This document shows, piece by piece, positions 1 to 7,071 of a stretch of 13,696 nt of DNA. The stretch is from positions 1-13,696 of the forward strand of contig JAITCQ010000079.1 in assembly GCA_031283015.1 (NCBI GenBank). Reading direction: 5' to 3'. Made by a program: the position numbers and the translations under genes. Below the pieces are notes generated by a model. It worked only from the letters and a program-made list of their open reading frames with translations. It ran no database searches and had not been told where the DNA came from. The DNA comes from Candidatus Methanoplasma sp. Lineage in GTDB: Archaea; Thermoplasmatota; Thermoplasmata; Methanomassiliicoccales; Methanomethylophilaceae. Within the stretch, counting starts at the first letter, position 1. Each line of letters begins with the position of its first letter.

Positions 1-819
1 GACCTGGAGAACATAAGGATATGCGCCGGATACATGGAGGATTGCTTCAAGGCCCTCGGGGTCCCGGAGAACGGGGTGAGGTTCGTCTACGCAAGCGAGA
101 TACTCAGCGACATCGAATATTGGGAAAAAGTGATAAAGGTCGCAAAGGCGACCACCCTCTCGAGAGTGAAGAGAGCAATGACGATCATGGGCAGGTCTGA
201 GGACGAGGCGGAAGTGGACTTCTCCAAGCTCATATATCCGATACTTCAGGCGACGGACATCTTCTGCATGGACATAGACCTCGCCTACGCCGGGATGGAT
301 CAGAGAAGGGCGCACATGCTCGCAAGGGACGCGGCGGAGAAGCTCGGGTGGAAGAAGCCCGTGGCGCTCCACACGCCGCTGCTCCCCGGCCTGAAAGGCG
401 GGGACAGGATGGATCCCGCCTCCTTCAAGATGTCCAAGAGCGATCCGAGCGGCAGCATAAACATCCATGACGACGACGAAGCGATAAGGAGCAAGATGAA
501 AAAGGCGTTCTGCCCCCCGGAAAAAGAGAAGGAGGGGGAGAATCCCGTACTCATGCTTTGCAGATACGTCATCTTCCCCCGCCTGGGTAAGATGGATATC
601 TCAAGGCCGGAGAAGTTCGGCGGGGACATCTCGTTTGGGTCATATGACGAGTTGACCGAGGCGTATTTCTCTGGTTCTCTGTTCCCGCTCGATCTCAAGA
701 ACGGCGCCGCCGACTCGCTGATAAAGATACTCGGTCCCGTCAGAGGATATTTCGTCGAGCATCCGGACAACTACGCGACGATGAGATTGCTCTTCGAGAG
801 AATGGGGAAACTCAGGTAA
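1..819 (+). CDS. tyrS: Tyrosyl-tRNA synthetase, 3' part (5' end outside window)
   Basis: This class I aminoacyl-tRNA synthetase charges tRNA-Tyr with tyrosine in the cytoplasm. The reading frame is open from base 1, so the N-terminal part with the HIGH motif lies upstream of the window; the ATG at 34 is internal. Visible family marks are the tyrosine-pocket stretch containing YAGMDQRR (about 286-309), the KMSKS catalytic loop at 427-441, and the C-terminal RPEKFGGD segment (about 607-630) typical of archaeal/eukaryotic-type TyrRS. It ends in TAA at 817-819. The last 8 bp overlap the end of the convergent DHH gene. TrpRS is related and also carries KMSKS, but the GMDQR signature and the C-terminal region fit TyrRS. 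Confidence 0.94.
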   Translation, partial: DLENIRICAGYMEDCFKALGVPENGVRFVYASEILSDIEYWEKVIKVAKATTLSRVKRAMTIMGRSEDEAEVDFSKLIYPILQATDIFCMDIDLAYAGMDQRRAHMLARDAAEKLGWKKPVALHTPLLPGLKGGDRMDPASFKMSKSDPSGSINIHDDDEAIRSKMKKAFCPPEKEKEGENPVLMLCRYVIFPRLGKMDISRPEKFGGDISFGSYDELTEAYFSGSLFPLDLKNGAADSLIKILGPVRGYFVEHPDNYATMRLLFERMGKLR

Positions 820-1783
820 CGTCGTCCTTCCGAGCGTTCTTTATCTCCCTGAATACGTCCATTGTCCTCAGCATGCACATGTGGAGCATGGCCTCGATGT
901 CCCCCGTCCCGGAGAGTCCGGCCGCGCCCCCGTGGCCTCCTCCGTCAGTGTCCGTCTCCCCGCTTATCGAACCGACGATGCTGCCGAGGTGGACCCCCTT
1001 CCTGACGATGTCCTGGGTCGCCCTGGCGCTTATCCTGAACTCCTCGTCCCTCTGGGACCCGACGAAGGCGACGTCCGCGCCCGCTACCAGGAACGTTCTG
1101 CAGGAAGAGGCCTCGAAGCTCCCTCCGTATGCGGTGGAGACCAGCATGTCTCCGACGGTATCGAACTTCACCCTGCCGATCGCTCTCATGACGGCTATCC
1201 TCTCGGACATGGTCATCTGCAGCCGGGTGAGATTGAACACCTCGTCCATGTGTATGCCCTTCTTCTGAAGCAGGTCCGCGAACGCCCTCATCAGATCGGG
1301 ACCGGCGTACTGGAAATGGCCGCTGTCCGTCAGCATGCCTCCCAATAAGGCCATGGCCGCGTCCCTGGGTATTTCGATGCCGGCGGAATCTATGATCTCT
1401 TTGACTATCTCGCAGCACGATACCTTTGTGTTGTCGCAGAGGAAGTGCATCCCCTCCCATTTGCCGGTGGGGGCGTGGTGGTCTATCACCACGCTCCCTT
1501 CGGGCACCGCCCGGACCATCGGTTTAAGCTGCTCCGGGGACGAGGTGTCAACCACCACAACGAGTTCATACTCGTTGATGTCGCATTCCTCCAGCACCCT
1601 GATGTTCAGCTTCTCCGCGACGACGCCGGACACCCGGTCGATGCCGCCGGGGGCGAAGATATCCCCTTTGGGGAAACAGATGGAGAGAGCAAAGGCTGAA
1701 CCGACCGCATCCATGTCTGCGTTCCCGTGGACAAGGATGACCTTGTTCTCCGCCTTCAACAACTCCGCCGTCTCTTTTATCAT
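812..1783 (-). CDS. DHH-family phosphoesterase (NrnA/RecJ-like, DHH-DHHA1)
   Basis: This 323-residue protein is a predicted Mn-dependent phosphoesterase of the DHH superfamily, whose members hydrolyse short RNA, pAp or cyclic dinucleotides. All core motifs are present: HGNADMDAVGS (H19, D23, D25), VVDTSS with D79, the DHH triad at 101-103, LTDSGHF with D153, and the DHHA1 glycine-rich motif GGGHGGAAG at 281-289 that binds the substrate phosphate. Its length fits the NrnA-like group rather than the longer RecJ nucleases; there is no CBS or extra nuclease domain. It is the last gene of the minus-strand ABC cassette, and its ATG overlaps the permease stop in an ATGA junction, implying translational coupling. 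Its 3' end overlaps tyrS tail-to-tail. The exact substrate cannot be read from sequence. Confidence 0.87.
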   Translation of the reverse strand: MIKETAELLKAENKVILVHGNADMDAVGSAFALSICFPKGDIFAPGGIDRVSGVVAEKLNIRVLEECDINEYELVVVVDTSSPEQLKPMVRAVPEGSVVIDHHAPTGKWEGMHFLCDNTKVSCCEIVKEIIDSAGIEIPRDAAMALLGGMLTDSGHFQYAGPDLMRAFADLLQKKGIHMDEVFNLTRLQMTMSERIAVMRAIGRVKFDTVGDMLVSTAYGGSFEASSCRTFLVAGADVAFVGSQRDEEFRISARATQDIVRKGVHLGSIVGSISGETDTDGGGHGGAAGLSGTGDIEAMLHMCMLRTMDVFREIKNARKDDVT

Positions 1784-3123
1784 GGTCTTCTCTTAACTCC
1801 GAACGCTTTAAAGGTCTTTGCGGCCTTCGTCTGGCCGATCCCGGTCAGCAGGATATCCGACTTGTACAGCTTTACGGTGATGAATATTATCACCAAAGTG
1901 AACACCGACAGATACGCGATGCCGGCGAGGACCAGCGTCATGTTCCCGAACATCAGGTTGCTCATGACCATCATCGGATGCGAGAACGGGATGGCGAACA
2001 GGAACGCCTGCATCAGCGCCGGGAGGCTGCCCCAGCTGGTGAACATGGTGATGAACATGGGTATCATGGCAAGGACGCTGATGGGCAGCATCATCGTCTG
2101 CGCCGCTTTGTAGTTCTTCGTGAACGCGCCGAGTATCATGCACAGCCCGAGAGCGCAGAATATAGCTAGGAAGATCATCACGGCGATGAGGATCCAATCC
2201 GTCAGCCCCAGGCTGAGACCGTAGTCCTGAAGGTCGATGCTTCCCACCGAACCCATTATCCCGCCCATGTAGAACGACATCCCCACCATGTAGGCCATGC
2301 CGTAGACCAACCCGACTATCGCCGCGGCAAGCAGTTTGCCGCTGACGATCGTTGTCCGCCTGACCGGCATCGTGAGGAGGGTCTCAAGCGTCTTGTTCTC
2401 TTTTTCGCTTCCCATGGAAGAGATGACCATGGTCCCGATGACCATGATGATCATCATGATCACTATCGGCACCATCATCGTCTGGCTCATGAGAGCCGCG
2501 GACAGCTCGGCGGGAGACACCCCGTCGTATACCTCGCCTTTGACGTACGTGTGCCGGGTGTCTGGGGAGCCTTGCATGGTGGGGTCTTTGATCGGATGCA
2601 GAATGAAATCCGCCGCGGAGGGATCGGTGACCGTCGATATCAATTCCTTAGATATGCTCTGTGAAATGAGCTGAATTATCAGGGGCGACACTGCGGACGC
2701 CGCGGACCCCAGCAGCCCGTTGTTAGTGAATATGTAGTATTCATCTATCGTGGTCTGCGTTTTAGCGTTGATGCTGGCTGTGAAACCCGGGCCCATCCCG
2801 TAAGCCGTGTTCAGTCCCTTTTCGATCATTTCTTTCATTATCTCTTCGTTGTTCCCGTAGGGGGTGTCGAGCATGACGATGTACTCGGAGGCGTTGGACC
2901 CGTATGCTTCGTATATGAAATCGAGGGCAAACTCTGACCAATGTCCGCTTGGGTCGCCGTTCACGATGCCGATCTTGGAGAGAGCGGTGGCTTCGTCCAC
3001 CGCGTTCCCGGCCACCGACCCGATGCCCATGAAGAGGAACACCATCACCAGCACCGAGACCACCGCCCCCGGCGTAAGAAGCTCTCTGAGCTCTTTCTTT
3101 GTCAGGTTCAAGAGATGGTTCAT
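1780..3123 (-). CDS. ABC-2 type exporter permease (NatB-like)
   Basis: This 447-residue membrane protein is the likely transmembrane partner of the ATPase encoded immediately upstream. One hydrophobic helix lies at about 20-40. It is followed by a large polar, probably extracytoplasmic domain (about 41-210), then a cluster of five or more membrane helices from about 213 to 430. After the second helix comes the cytoplasmic ABC-2 coupling segment EKENKTLETLLTMPV (about residue 240-255), shared with NatB and other ABC-2 exporters. The ATG lies within a 4-bp overlap with the ATPase gene, and the stop overlaps the DHH start in the same way, so the three are translated as a unit. Substrate is unknown; Na+, drugs or peptides are the usual possibilities. 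Confidence 0.87.
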   Translation of the reverse strand: MNHLLNLTKKELRELLTPGAVVSVLVMVFLFMGIGSVAGNAVDEATALSKIGIVNGDPSGHWSEFALDFIYEAYGSNASEYIVMLDTPYGNNEEIMKEMIEKGLNTAYGMGPGFTASINAKTQTTIDEYYIFTNNGLLGSAASAVSPLIIQLISQSISKELISTVTDPSAADFILHPIKDPTMQGSPDTRHTYVKGEVYDGVSPAELSAALMSQTMMVPIVIMMIIMVIGTMVISSMGSEKENKTLETLLTMPVRRTTIVSGKLLAAAIVGLVYGMAYMVGMSFYMGGIMGSVGSIDLQDYGLSLGLTDWILIAVMIFLAIFCALGLCMILGAFTKNYKAAQTMMLPISVLAMIPMFITMFTSWGSLPALMQAFLFAIPFSHPMMVMSNLMFGNMTLVLAGIAYLSVFTLVIIFITVKLYKSDILLTGIGQTKAAKTFKAFGVKRRP

Positions 3124-3839
3124 TCCTTCACCGCCCTTACGAACACTTCTTCGAGATTTGCGGCGCCGTACTGTTCTTTCAGTTCGGCCGGCGTCCCGGT
3201 AAGGACGATCCGCCCTTCGTTGATCATCGCGATCCTGTCGCAGAGCATGTCCACCTCGAACATGTTGTGGGAGGACAGCAGCACGGTCACCCCTTTCTGC
3301 GCGATGCCCCTGATGATCTCCCGGATCTCGTAAGCGTTGACCACGTCGAGGCCGGACGTGACCTCGTCCATTATCGCTATCTTCGGAGAGGGCATGATCG
3401 CCCTTGCGATCAGGAGCCTTCTCATCATGCCTTTGCTGTAGGTCTCTATCTTCGAGTCGATCCTATCTCCAAGGTCCGCGATCTCCATTCCTTTCTGGAC
3501 CATCTTTTCGAACTCCTCGCCATCGGCGAAGAACCCGGCCATGAATTTCAGGTAACTTCTGCCGGTAAGGCCTTTGTATGCCCCCGCATCCTCAGGAAGG
3601 TAGCTGATGACCTTTCTGACATCATCCGGCTCTCCAGCGACGTCGCGGCCGCATACGGTGATGCTTCCGGTCGTCAGCCTCAGAAGAGTGGATATCATGC
3701 GGAGGGTGGTGGTCTTGCCGGAACCGTTCGGGCCGATCAGACCGAAGACCTCTCCCTCTTCCACGGAGAAATTGATGCCTTTTACCGCTTCGATCTCGCC
3801 GTACGATTTTCTCACGTCCTTTATGGTAAGCGTTTCCAT
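3120..3839 (-). CDS. ABC exporter ATPase (NatA-like)
   Basis: This 239-residue nucleotide-binding subunit powers the adjacent permease. Visible motifs, in order: Walker A GPNGSGKT (36-43), a Q-loop region YLPEDAGAY where Glu83 stands in the usual Gln position, the signature YSKGMMRR (134-141, SKGM in place of SGGQ), Walker B IAIMDE (154-159), a D-loop SGLD (162-165) and the H-loop histidine H191. Glu in the Q-loop and SKGM in the signature are common in exporters of the ABC-2/NatA/CcmA group. A GGGGGAA ribosome site precedes the ATG, 15 bp after the repressor gene. The gene overlaps the permease start by 4 bp. No separate promoter is evident. Confidence 0.93.
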   Translation of the reverse strand: METLTIKDVRKSYGEIEAVKGINFSVEEGEVFGLIGPNGSGKTTTLRMISTLLRLTTGSITVCGRDVAGEPDDVRKVISYLPEDAGAYKGLTGRSYLKFMAGFFADGEEFEKMVQKGMEIADLGDRIDSKIETYSKGMMRRLLIARAIMPSPKIAIMDEVTSGLDVVNAYEIREIIRGIAQKGVTVLLSSHNMFEVDMLCDRIAMINEGRIVLTGTPAELKEQYGAANLEEVFVRAVKE

Positions 3840-3854
3840 TTTTATTCCCCCGTT

Positions 3855-4043
3855 TCATTCTTTGAATATCTCTTCTATGCTCTTTCCAAAAAAGTTTGAT
3901 ATTTTAAAGGCAAGTTTCAGAGACGGGTCGTATTTCCCGTTCTCTATCGCGATTATCGTCTGCCGCGACACATCCAAGGCATCGGCCAACTCTTCTTGGG
4001 TGATGTTCTTTATCGCCCTCAGGACCCGGAGGTCATTATCCAT
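3855..4043 (-). CDS. Small Cro/YozG-type helix-turn-helix repressor
   Basis: This 62-residue DNA-binding protein consists of a single HTH_3 (Cro/C1-like) domain. The helix-turn-helix core spans about residues 15-37 and includes TQEELADALDVSRQTI followed by IENGKYDPS, the hallmark of YozG-like transcription regulators that often neighbour ABC exporters and DUF2178 membrane proteins. I chose the ATG at 4043, which overlaps the upstream stop by 8 bp (ATGGATAA) and has AGGAG upstream. A 71-residue version from a TTG at 4070 adds nine residues that look like read-through of the ribosome-site region. It probably controls its own operon; the tandem palindromes at 4513-4549 are the obvious target, which is an inference. 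Confidence 0.88.
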   Translation of the reverse strand: MDNDLRVLRAIKNITQEELADALDVSRQTIIAIENGKYDPSLKLAFKISNFFGKSIEEIFKE

Positions 4044-4512
4044 TTTTCTGCATTCTCCTGTTAATGACAATATAGGATATAGAATATATCATCATTAACG
4101 AAAAGCCGACAAAGCCCAGTGTTGTTCTTACGTAATAGTTCCACCCAGATGAAAAGGTATCAAAGATAGAAAGAACATAATATGCAAAGAAAAGCTGGGG
4201 AACCACGGCAATAAATGCATAAAAAGCGGACCTCTGAGCGATATCGCGGGTCATCTCGTCCTCTTTTAACCTGTTTTTGTTTTTGGACGCGACATACCAA
4301 AATAACAGGATGATTGCAAGTCCGATGCCCAGCCCAATTGCGATCACGAGCGGCGACGTGGTCAGCGGCGTCAAATCGGGTTCAGGCATTTCCGGCGGCC
4401 ACTCCGGAGGCAACTCGAGTTTAGGCCGCGGCACAAGTAGGGCCAGAGCGACAACGATGATGCCCTCTGCCATAAGGCAGCCGCCGTAAAACAACTGGTA
4501 TGGTTTTTTCAT
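4036..4512 (-). CDS. Four-helix membrane protein, DUF2178-like
   Basis: This 158-residue integral membrane protein has no assigned function. Four hydrophobic segments are visible at about 7-28, 54-75, 96-117 and 128-152. A proline-rich outer loop (about 28-53, PPEWPPEMPEP) lies between the first two, and a charged cytoplasmic stretch KNKNRLKEDEMTRDIAQRS precedes the third. The DEMTRDIAQRS segment resembles the D-E-x-T-R-x-I motif of DUF2178 proteins, which typically sit beside small YozG-like HTH regulators, as here. It is the first gene of the ABC cassette. Its ATG lies only a few bases downstream of the palindromic operator and a TATA-like element, so the transcript is probably leaderless. 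The first-helix region looks like an uncleaved anchor, not a signal peptide. It may sense a signal or modulate the repressor; this is a guess. Confidence 0.7.
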   Translation of the reverse strand: MKKPYQLFYGGCLMAEGIIVVALALLVPRPKLELPPEWPPEMPEPDLTPLTTSPLVIAIGLGIGLAIILLFWYVASKNKNRLKEDEMTRDIAQRSAFYAFIAVVPQLFFAYYVLSIFDTFSSGWNYYVRTTLGFVGFSLMMIYSISYIVINRRMQKNG

Positions 4513-4551
4513 GTAAAGAATATTTTACTAAATGTAAATAAAGCTTTACAT
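4511..4551 (-). promoter_or_regulatory. Tandem palindromic operator over the cassette promoter
   Basis: Two copies of the palindrome GTAAA-N6-TTTAC lie at 4513-4528 and 4534-4549, offset by 21 bp (two helical turns). The second extends to ATGTAAA/TTTACAT (4532-4551). On the minus strand a TATA-like CTTTATTTA (4535-4543) lies about 26 bases upstream of the membrane-protein ATG, as expected for a leaderless archaeal transcript. Bound protein would therefore cover both the TATA element and the start site. The small HTH protein of the same operon is the natural candidate ligand. Confidence 0.62.
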
Positions 4552-4586
4552 CAAATAATGTTTTGAAAATGTGTTTGCGAAGCTGT

Positions 4587-4928
4587 TTATTCCTGGCCGA
4601 CCGCTTTGTTGATGGTCTCCTGGAGAGTTTCGTACTTCTCGCGGAGGATCTTCTCCTGGCGCTCAAGGCCTTTGATCCTGACGTCCATGGTCTCCATGGA
4701 CTCGTCGAGGTCCGCCTTGATCTTGTCCTTGTCGTCCACCTTTATGAGGAGGCCGCCGGAACTTTTGTATACGTCGCCGGTCGCTTTCGCGAGTTCCGCC
4801 GACGTCCTCTCCATCTCCTTCTTCTGAGCTTCCATCTGCAGCTTCTGCGTCGATACCGCCTGCAGCTGCTGCTGCGTCTGCTGGAACTGAGCTATCTGGT
4901 TCTGTAATTGCGGGCTGATATTGTTCAT
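4587..4928 (-). CDS. pfdB: Prefoldin subunit beta
   Basis: This 113-residue subunit of the archaeal alpha2-beta4 prefoldin chaperone captures unfolded proteins and hands them to the thermosome. The pattern is two long coiled-coil helices (about 1-47, rich in Gln: QLQNQIAQFQQTQQQLQ, and about 70-108) joined by a beta-hairpin segment containing VYKSSGGLLIKVD. A beta subunit has one hairpin, and the length is typical. The ribosome site AAGGTGA contains the stop codon of the upstream pcc1 gene, so translation is probably coupled. This is the last gene of the exosome super-operon, its usual archaeal neighbourhood. Downstream there is only a weak T-rich stretch and then the start region of the ABC cassette. 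Confidence 0.93.
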   Translation of the reverse strand: MNNISPQLQNQIAQFQQTQQQLQAVSTQKLQMEAQKKEMERTSAELAKATGDVYKSSGGLLIKVDDKDKIKADLDESMETMDVRIKGLERQEKILREKYETLQETINKAVGQE

Positions 4929-4932
4929 TCGT

Positions 4933-5163
4933 TCACCTTGTTATTCTGCCTATGTCCTCGGTTATCCTTACGCATTCCAGATACGAATTCAGCGCCGCCC
5001 TCATCGCCGAAGCGTCCGCCGCCGCGAGCTCTATCACGCCGGCGCCGCCTTCCATCCTTACGCAGGCCTTTGTGCGGGGGAGTTCCCTCCCCGCTTCCGG
5101 GCCCAGTGCGGAGATGATGTCTGGCGCGTCATCCGACGTTATCCTGATCTCGGCAGCGAACAT
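4933..5163 (-). CDS. pcc1: KEOPS complex subunit Pcc1
   Basis: This 76-residue protein matches the small Pcc1 subunit of KEOPS, the complex that makes N6-threonylcarbamoyladenosine (t6A) at position 37 of ANN-decoding tRNAs. Pcc1 dimerises and binds the Kae1 catalytic subunit. It has the expected mixed alpha/beta layout: an opening strand (AAEIRITSDD), a middle strand region (ACVRMEGGAGVIELAAAD) and a C-terminal helix (ASAMRAALNSYLECVRIT) with the conserved small-residue/Ala-Arg-Ala-x-x-Asn-Ser pattern. It begins one base after the rpoP stop and ends four bases before prefoldin beta. This position between RpoP and prefoldin in the archaeal super-operon supports the call; sequence alone gives moderate support because the family is short. 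Confidence 0.85.
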   Translation of the reverse strand: MFAAEIRITSDDAPDIISALGPEAGRELPRTKACVRMEGGAGVIELAAADASAMRAALNSYLECVRITEDIGRITR

Positions 5164-5164
5164 T

Positions 5165-5296
5165 TCAGTCGGATTTCAGGACCTTCTTCACGTTCGGTCT
5201 GTCCTTGAAGAAGACCTTCGACCCGCATTTCTCGCACTGGAGTCCCAGGGCGTTCACGTTCCTGATGGGTTCGTTGCATTTAGCGCATCTGTACAT
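5165..5296 (-). CDS. rpoP: DNA-directed RNA polymerase subunit P (Rpb12-like)
   Basis: This 43-residue gene sits between eL43 and Pcc1. Translation from the ATG at 5294-5296 gives a protein beginning MYRCAKCNEPI, with zinc ligands C4-x2-C7 and C21-x2-C24 and a basic C-terminal tail (DRPNVKKVLKSD), the layout of RpoP/Rpb12. In archaeal RNA polymerase this small zinc-ribbon subunit stabilises the Rpo3/Rpo10 assembly platform. Length fits the family (about 43-50 residues). It follows the eL43 stop by nine bases and precedes pcc1 by one base (TGAAATG), so it belongs to the same transcript. Its size explains why length-limited gene calling can miss it. Confidence 0.92.
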   Translation of the reverse strand: MYRCAKCNEPIRNVNALGLQCEKCGSKVFFKDRPNVKKVLKSD

Positions 5297-5305
5297 TTAA
5301 ACCAC

Positions 5306-5557
5306 TTACTGTTCCGACACCTGCGACAGGTCCCTCTTCGTCTTGGGGCTGTATGCTTCGGCCGCGAATTTCGTGTCGCAGTGTCTGCATTCCCAGATCC
5401 CGGAGCTGATCCTCTTCACGGACATGTGGTGGCAGACGGGGCACTCGTGCCTCGCTTTCTGGTGGGCTTCGATGTTCTTCACCCTGTTGCGGACCACGAC
5501 GCCGTATCTGGCGCCGAACCTTCCGGCCGTACCTGCTTTCTTCGTTCCTTTTGCCAT
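5306..5557 (-). CDS. rpl37ae: Large-subunit ribosomal protein eL43 (L37Ae)
   Basis: This 83-residue zinc-ribbon ribosomal protein belongs to the 50S subunit and is shared by archaea and eukaryotes. The basic N-terminus opens with MAKGTKKAG and the family stretch GRFGARYG. It is followed by the C39-x2-C42 and C57-x2-C60 zinc ligands around the RISSGIWECRHC segment. Length is near the usual 80-90 residues. The ribosome site GGGTGAT includes the stop codon of the upstream rrp42 gene (4-base gap to the ATG), which suggests termination-reinitiation coupling. Its place between Rrp42 and RpoP is the standard archaeal super-operon order. Confidence 0.96.
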   Translation of the reverse strand: MAKGTKKAGTAGRFGARYGVVVRNRVKNIEAHQKARHECPVCHHMSVKRISSGIWECRHCDTKFAAEAYSPKTKRDLSQVSEQ

Positions 5558-5561
5558 TGTA

Positions 5562-6335
5562 TCACCCGATGATCTTCCTTACTGCCTTCCCTTTCTCGAC
5601 CGCTCTGTCCAGGCAGAGGCTGAGTTCGTCGCGTGTGATCGAACCCCTCCCTCCTTTCTGCATTGCCCGGAAGTTGCCTTTGTCGTCGGTTGTGACCGTA
5701 AGGCGGGCCGACGAGATCATCTCTTCGTCGAAATTTGGGTCAAGTATTAAATCATTTCCTATTTTAACGGAGGTCACCGACACCGGCGTGCACGTCACAG
5801 GCAGAGGTCTGTTCTCTCCTTTGTTGTACTGCACTCCCGGGATGACCGCGTTCTTCAGCGCGCATACCGCGGCGATGTTCGAGGCGTCGAACAGGTTCCC
5901 GTCGTAATCCAGCGCGTAGATGTCGACGAAGCACATCCACACCTCTTCGCCGGGCTTGATGCACAGCTGTTTGACGTCCACCATCCCGGACTCGCGTATC
6001 CCGCGGTCCACGACGCGAGCGAGCTCGATCGCGTCCTCTCCCGGAGGTCCGGATTCGAACGTCGGGTGAGCCATGGGAATGAGTTCGGCGCCCATGGTCA
6101 GGACGCCGCTGTCGGGGGTGTCGGCGAACGGGGTCCCGGGAATGATCTTCACGCCCGCGATCACCTCGGTCTTTCCGAGCTTGACCCTTGCGGACCCGTC
6201 GGCGCTCTCGATGCATTTTGCGTCGATCCTGAGTTCTCTCATATCCTCGGCGCCCCTGCCGTCCTCTCTCCTGCCCTGTTTCAAAAGGTTCGTTATGTGG
6301 TTCCTTTTGATCTCAGATATGACGTGGTTACTCAT
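5562..6335 (-). CDS. rrp42: Exosome complex subunit Rrp42
   Basis: This non-catalytic RNase PH-fold subunit of the archaeal exosome pairs with Rrp41 to form the (Rrp41-Rrp42)3 ring that degrades RNA 3'-to-5'. The RNase PH fold is visible from GRREDGRG through SADGSARVKLGKTEVIAGV to the C-terminal SARLTVTTDDKGN region. Opposite the catalytic segment of Rrp41 it reads LDPNFDEEMISSARL, with Glu and Arg where Rrp41 has its two aspartates; this is normal for Rrp42. Three in-frame ATGs occur at 6344, 6341 and 6335. I chose 6335 (257 residues) because AGGAGG at 6345-6350 is 9 nt from it but touches the other two. It overlaps rrp41 by 8 bp (ATGAGTAA). Confidence 0.95.
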   Translation of the reverse strand: MSNHVISEIKRNHITNLLKQGRREDGRGAEDMRELRIDAKCIESADGSARVKLGKTEVIAGVKIIPGTPFADTPDSGVLTMGAELIPMAHPTFESGPPGEDAIELARVVDRGIRESGMVDVKQLCIKPGEEVWMCFVDIYALDYDGNLFDASNIAAVCALKNAVIPGVQYNKGENRPLPVTCTPVSVTSVKIGNDLILDPNFDEEMISSARLTVTTDDKGNFRAMQKGGRGSITRDELSLCLDRAVEKGKAVRKIIG

Positions 6336-7071
6336 CGCCATCATCCTCCTTTGAAACGGCGTAGCGCTCTTTAAGCGCAGCCTTCTGTATATCGTAGATC
6401 TCGTGGCAGGCGCCGAAGGCCATGTCGATAGCCTTATCGAACTCTTTCCGGGTCATGTTGCCGTCCATCTGAAGCAGGACGATCTCGTCCGTCGACGGCA
6501 CGATTGCAAGCGGAACATCCGCCTCCCCATAGTTGTCCTCCTCTTTGTTGAGGTCGAGGAGAACATGCCCGTCCGCTTTGCCGGCGGCCACCGCCGGGAC
6601 GATGTCCCGCATCGGTATCCCCGCGTCGGCAAGGGCGACGGACGCCGCCGTCAGGCCGGCGCATCTTGTCCCCGCGTTCGCCTGAAGCACCTCGATATAA
6701 ACGTCAATGGACGCGCGGGGGTAGAGTTCGGTGAGGACCACCTTCTCCAAGGCCTCGGCGGTTATCTTAGAGATCTCTATGGACCTCCTGTCGGGTCCCG
6801 GCCTCTTCCTGTCGCTGACCGAGAACGCCTGCATGTTGTACTTGCATTGGATTATCGCCTTCGTCGGGTCCTGCAGATGTCTCGGGTGGCATTCCCTCGG
6901 CCCGTAGACCGCCGCCAGAACTTTGTTCTTTCCTATCTCGAGATATGCGGAGCCGTCAGCGTTGCTGAGCACCCCCGCTTCAATATGAACGGGCCTGTGT
7001 TCGTTGGTCTTCCGTCCGTCGATCCTCATGCCCTTCTTGTCAACTAATACCATATCGGTGTGTCCGCTCAT
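6328..7071 (-). CDS. rrp41: Exosome complex catalytic subunit Rrp41
   Basis: This is the catalytic RNase PH-type subunit of the archaeal exosome, performing phosphorolytic 3'-to-5' RNA degradation and, in reverse, A-rich tailing. The protein is 247 residues from the ATG at 7071. Key elements are RIDGR (16-20), the phosphate-binding region NAGTRCAGLTAAS (132-144), and the acidic segment LDLNKEEDNYGEAD with D179 and D185 in the positions of the known catalytic aspartates. GGAGG lies upstream of the ATG, and the gene shares one base with the rrp4 stop (TGATG). A TTG at 7074 would add one residue and is less likely. Its RNA-binding arginines (S-D-R-K-R-P-G-P-D-R-R, 86-96) are also in place. Confidence 0.97.
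   Translation of the reverse strand: MSGHTDMVLVDKKGMRIDGRKTNEHRPVHIEAGVLSNADGSAYLEIGKNKVLAAVYGPRECHPRHLQDPTKAIIQCKYNMQAFSVSDRKRPGPDRRSIEISKITAEALEKVVLTELYPRASIDVYIEVLQANAGTRCAGLTAASVALADAGIPMRDIVPAVAAGKADGHVLLDLNKEEDNYGEADVPLAIVPSTDEIVLLQMDGNMTRKEFDKAIDMAFGACHEIYDIQKAALKERYAVSKEDDGDE

Noticed and set aside
3577..3603. Glu instead of Gln in the ABC ATPase Q-loop as a sign of inactivity
   Set aside because: This substitution is common in NatA/CcmA-type exporters and every other motif is intact.
3099..3899. 266-codon plus-strand open frame opposite the ABC ATPase
   Set aside because: It is antisense to a gene with all ABC motifs, its composition is His/Arg/Asp-rich and unlike a folded protein, and it has no family motif. 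It is a GC-driven shadow.
5562..6335. Rrp42 missing the catalytic aspartates of RNase PH
   Set aside because: This is the normal state of Rrp42, which is structural; Rrp41 next to it has the catalytic residues.
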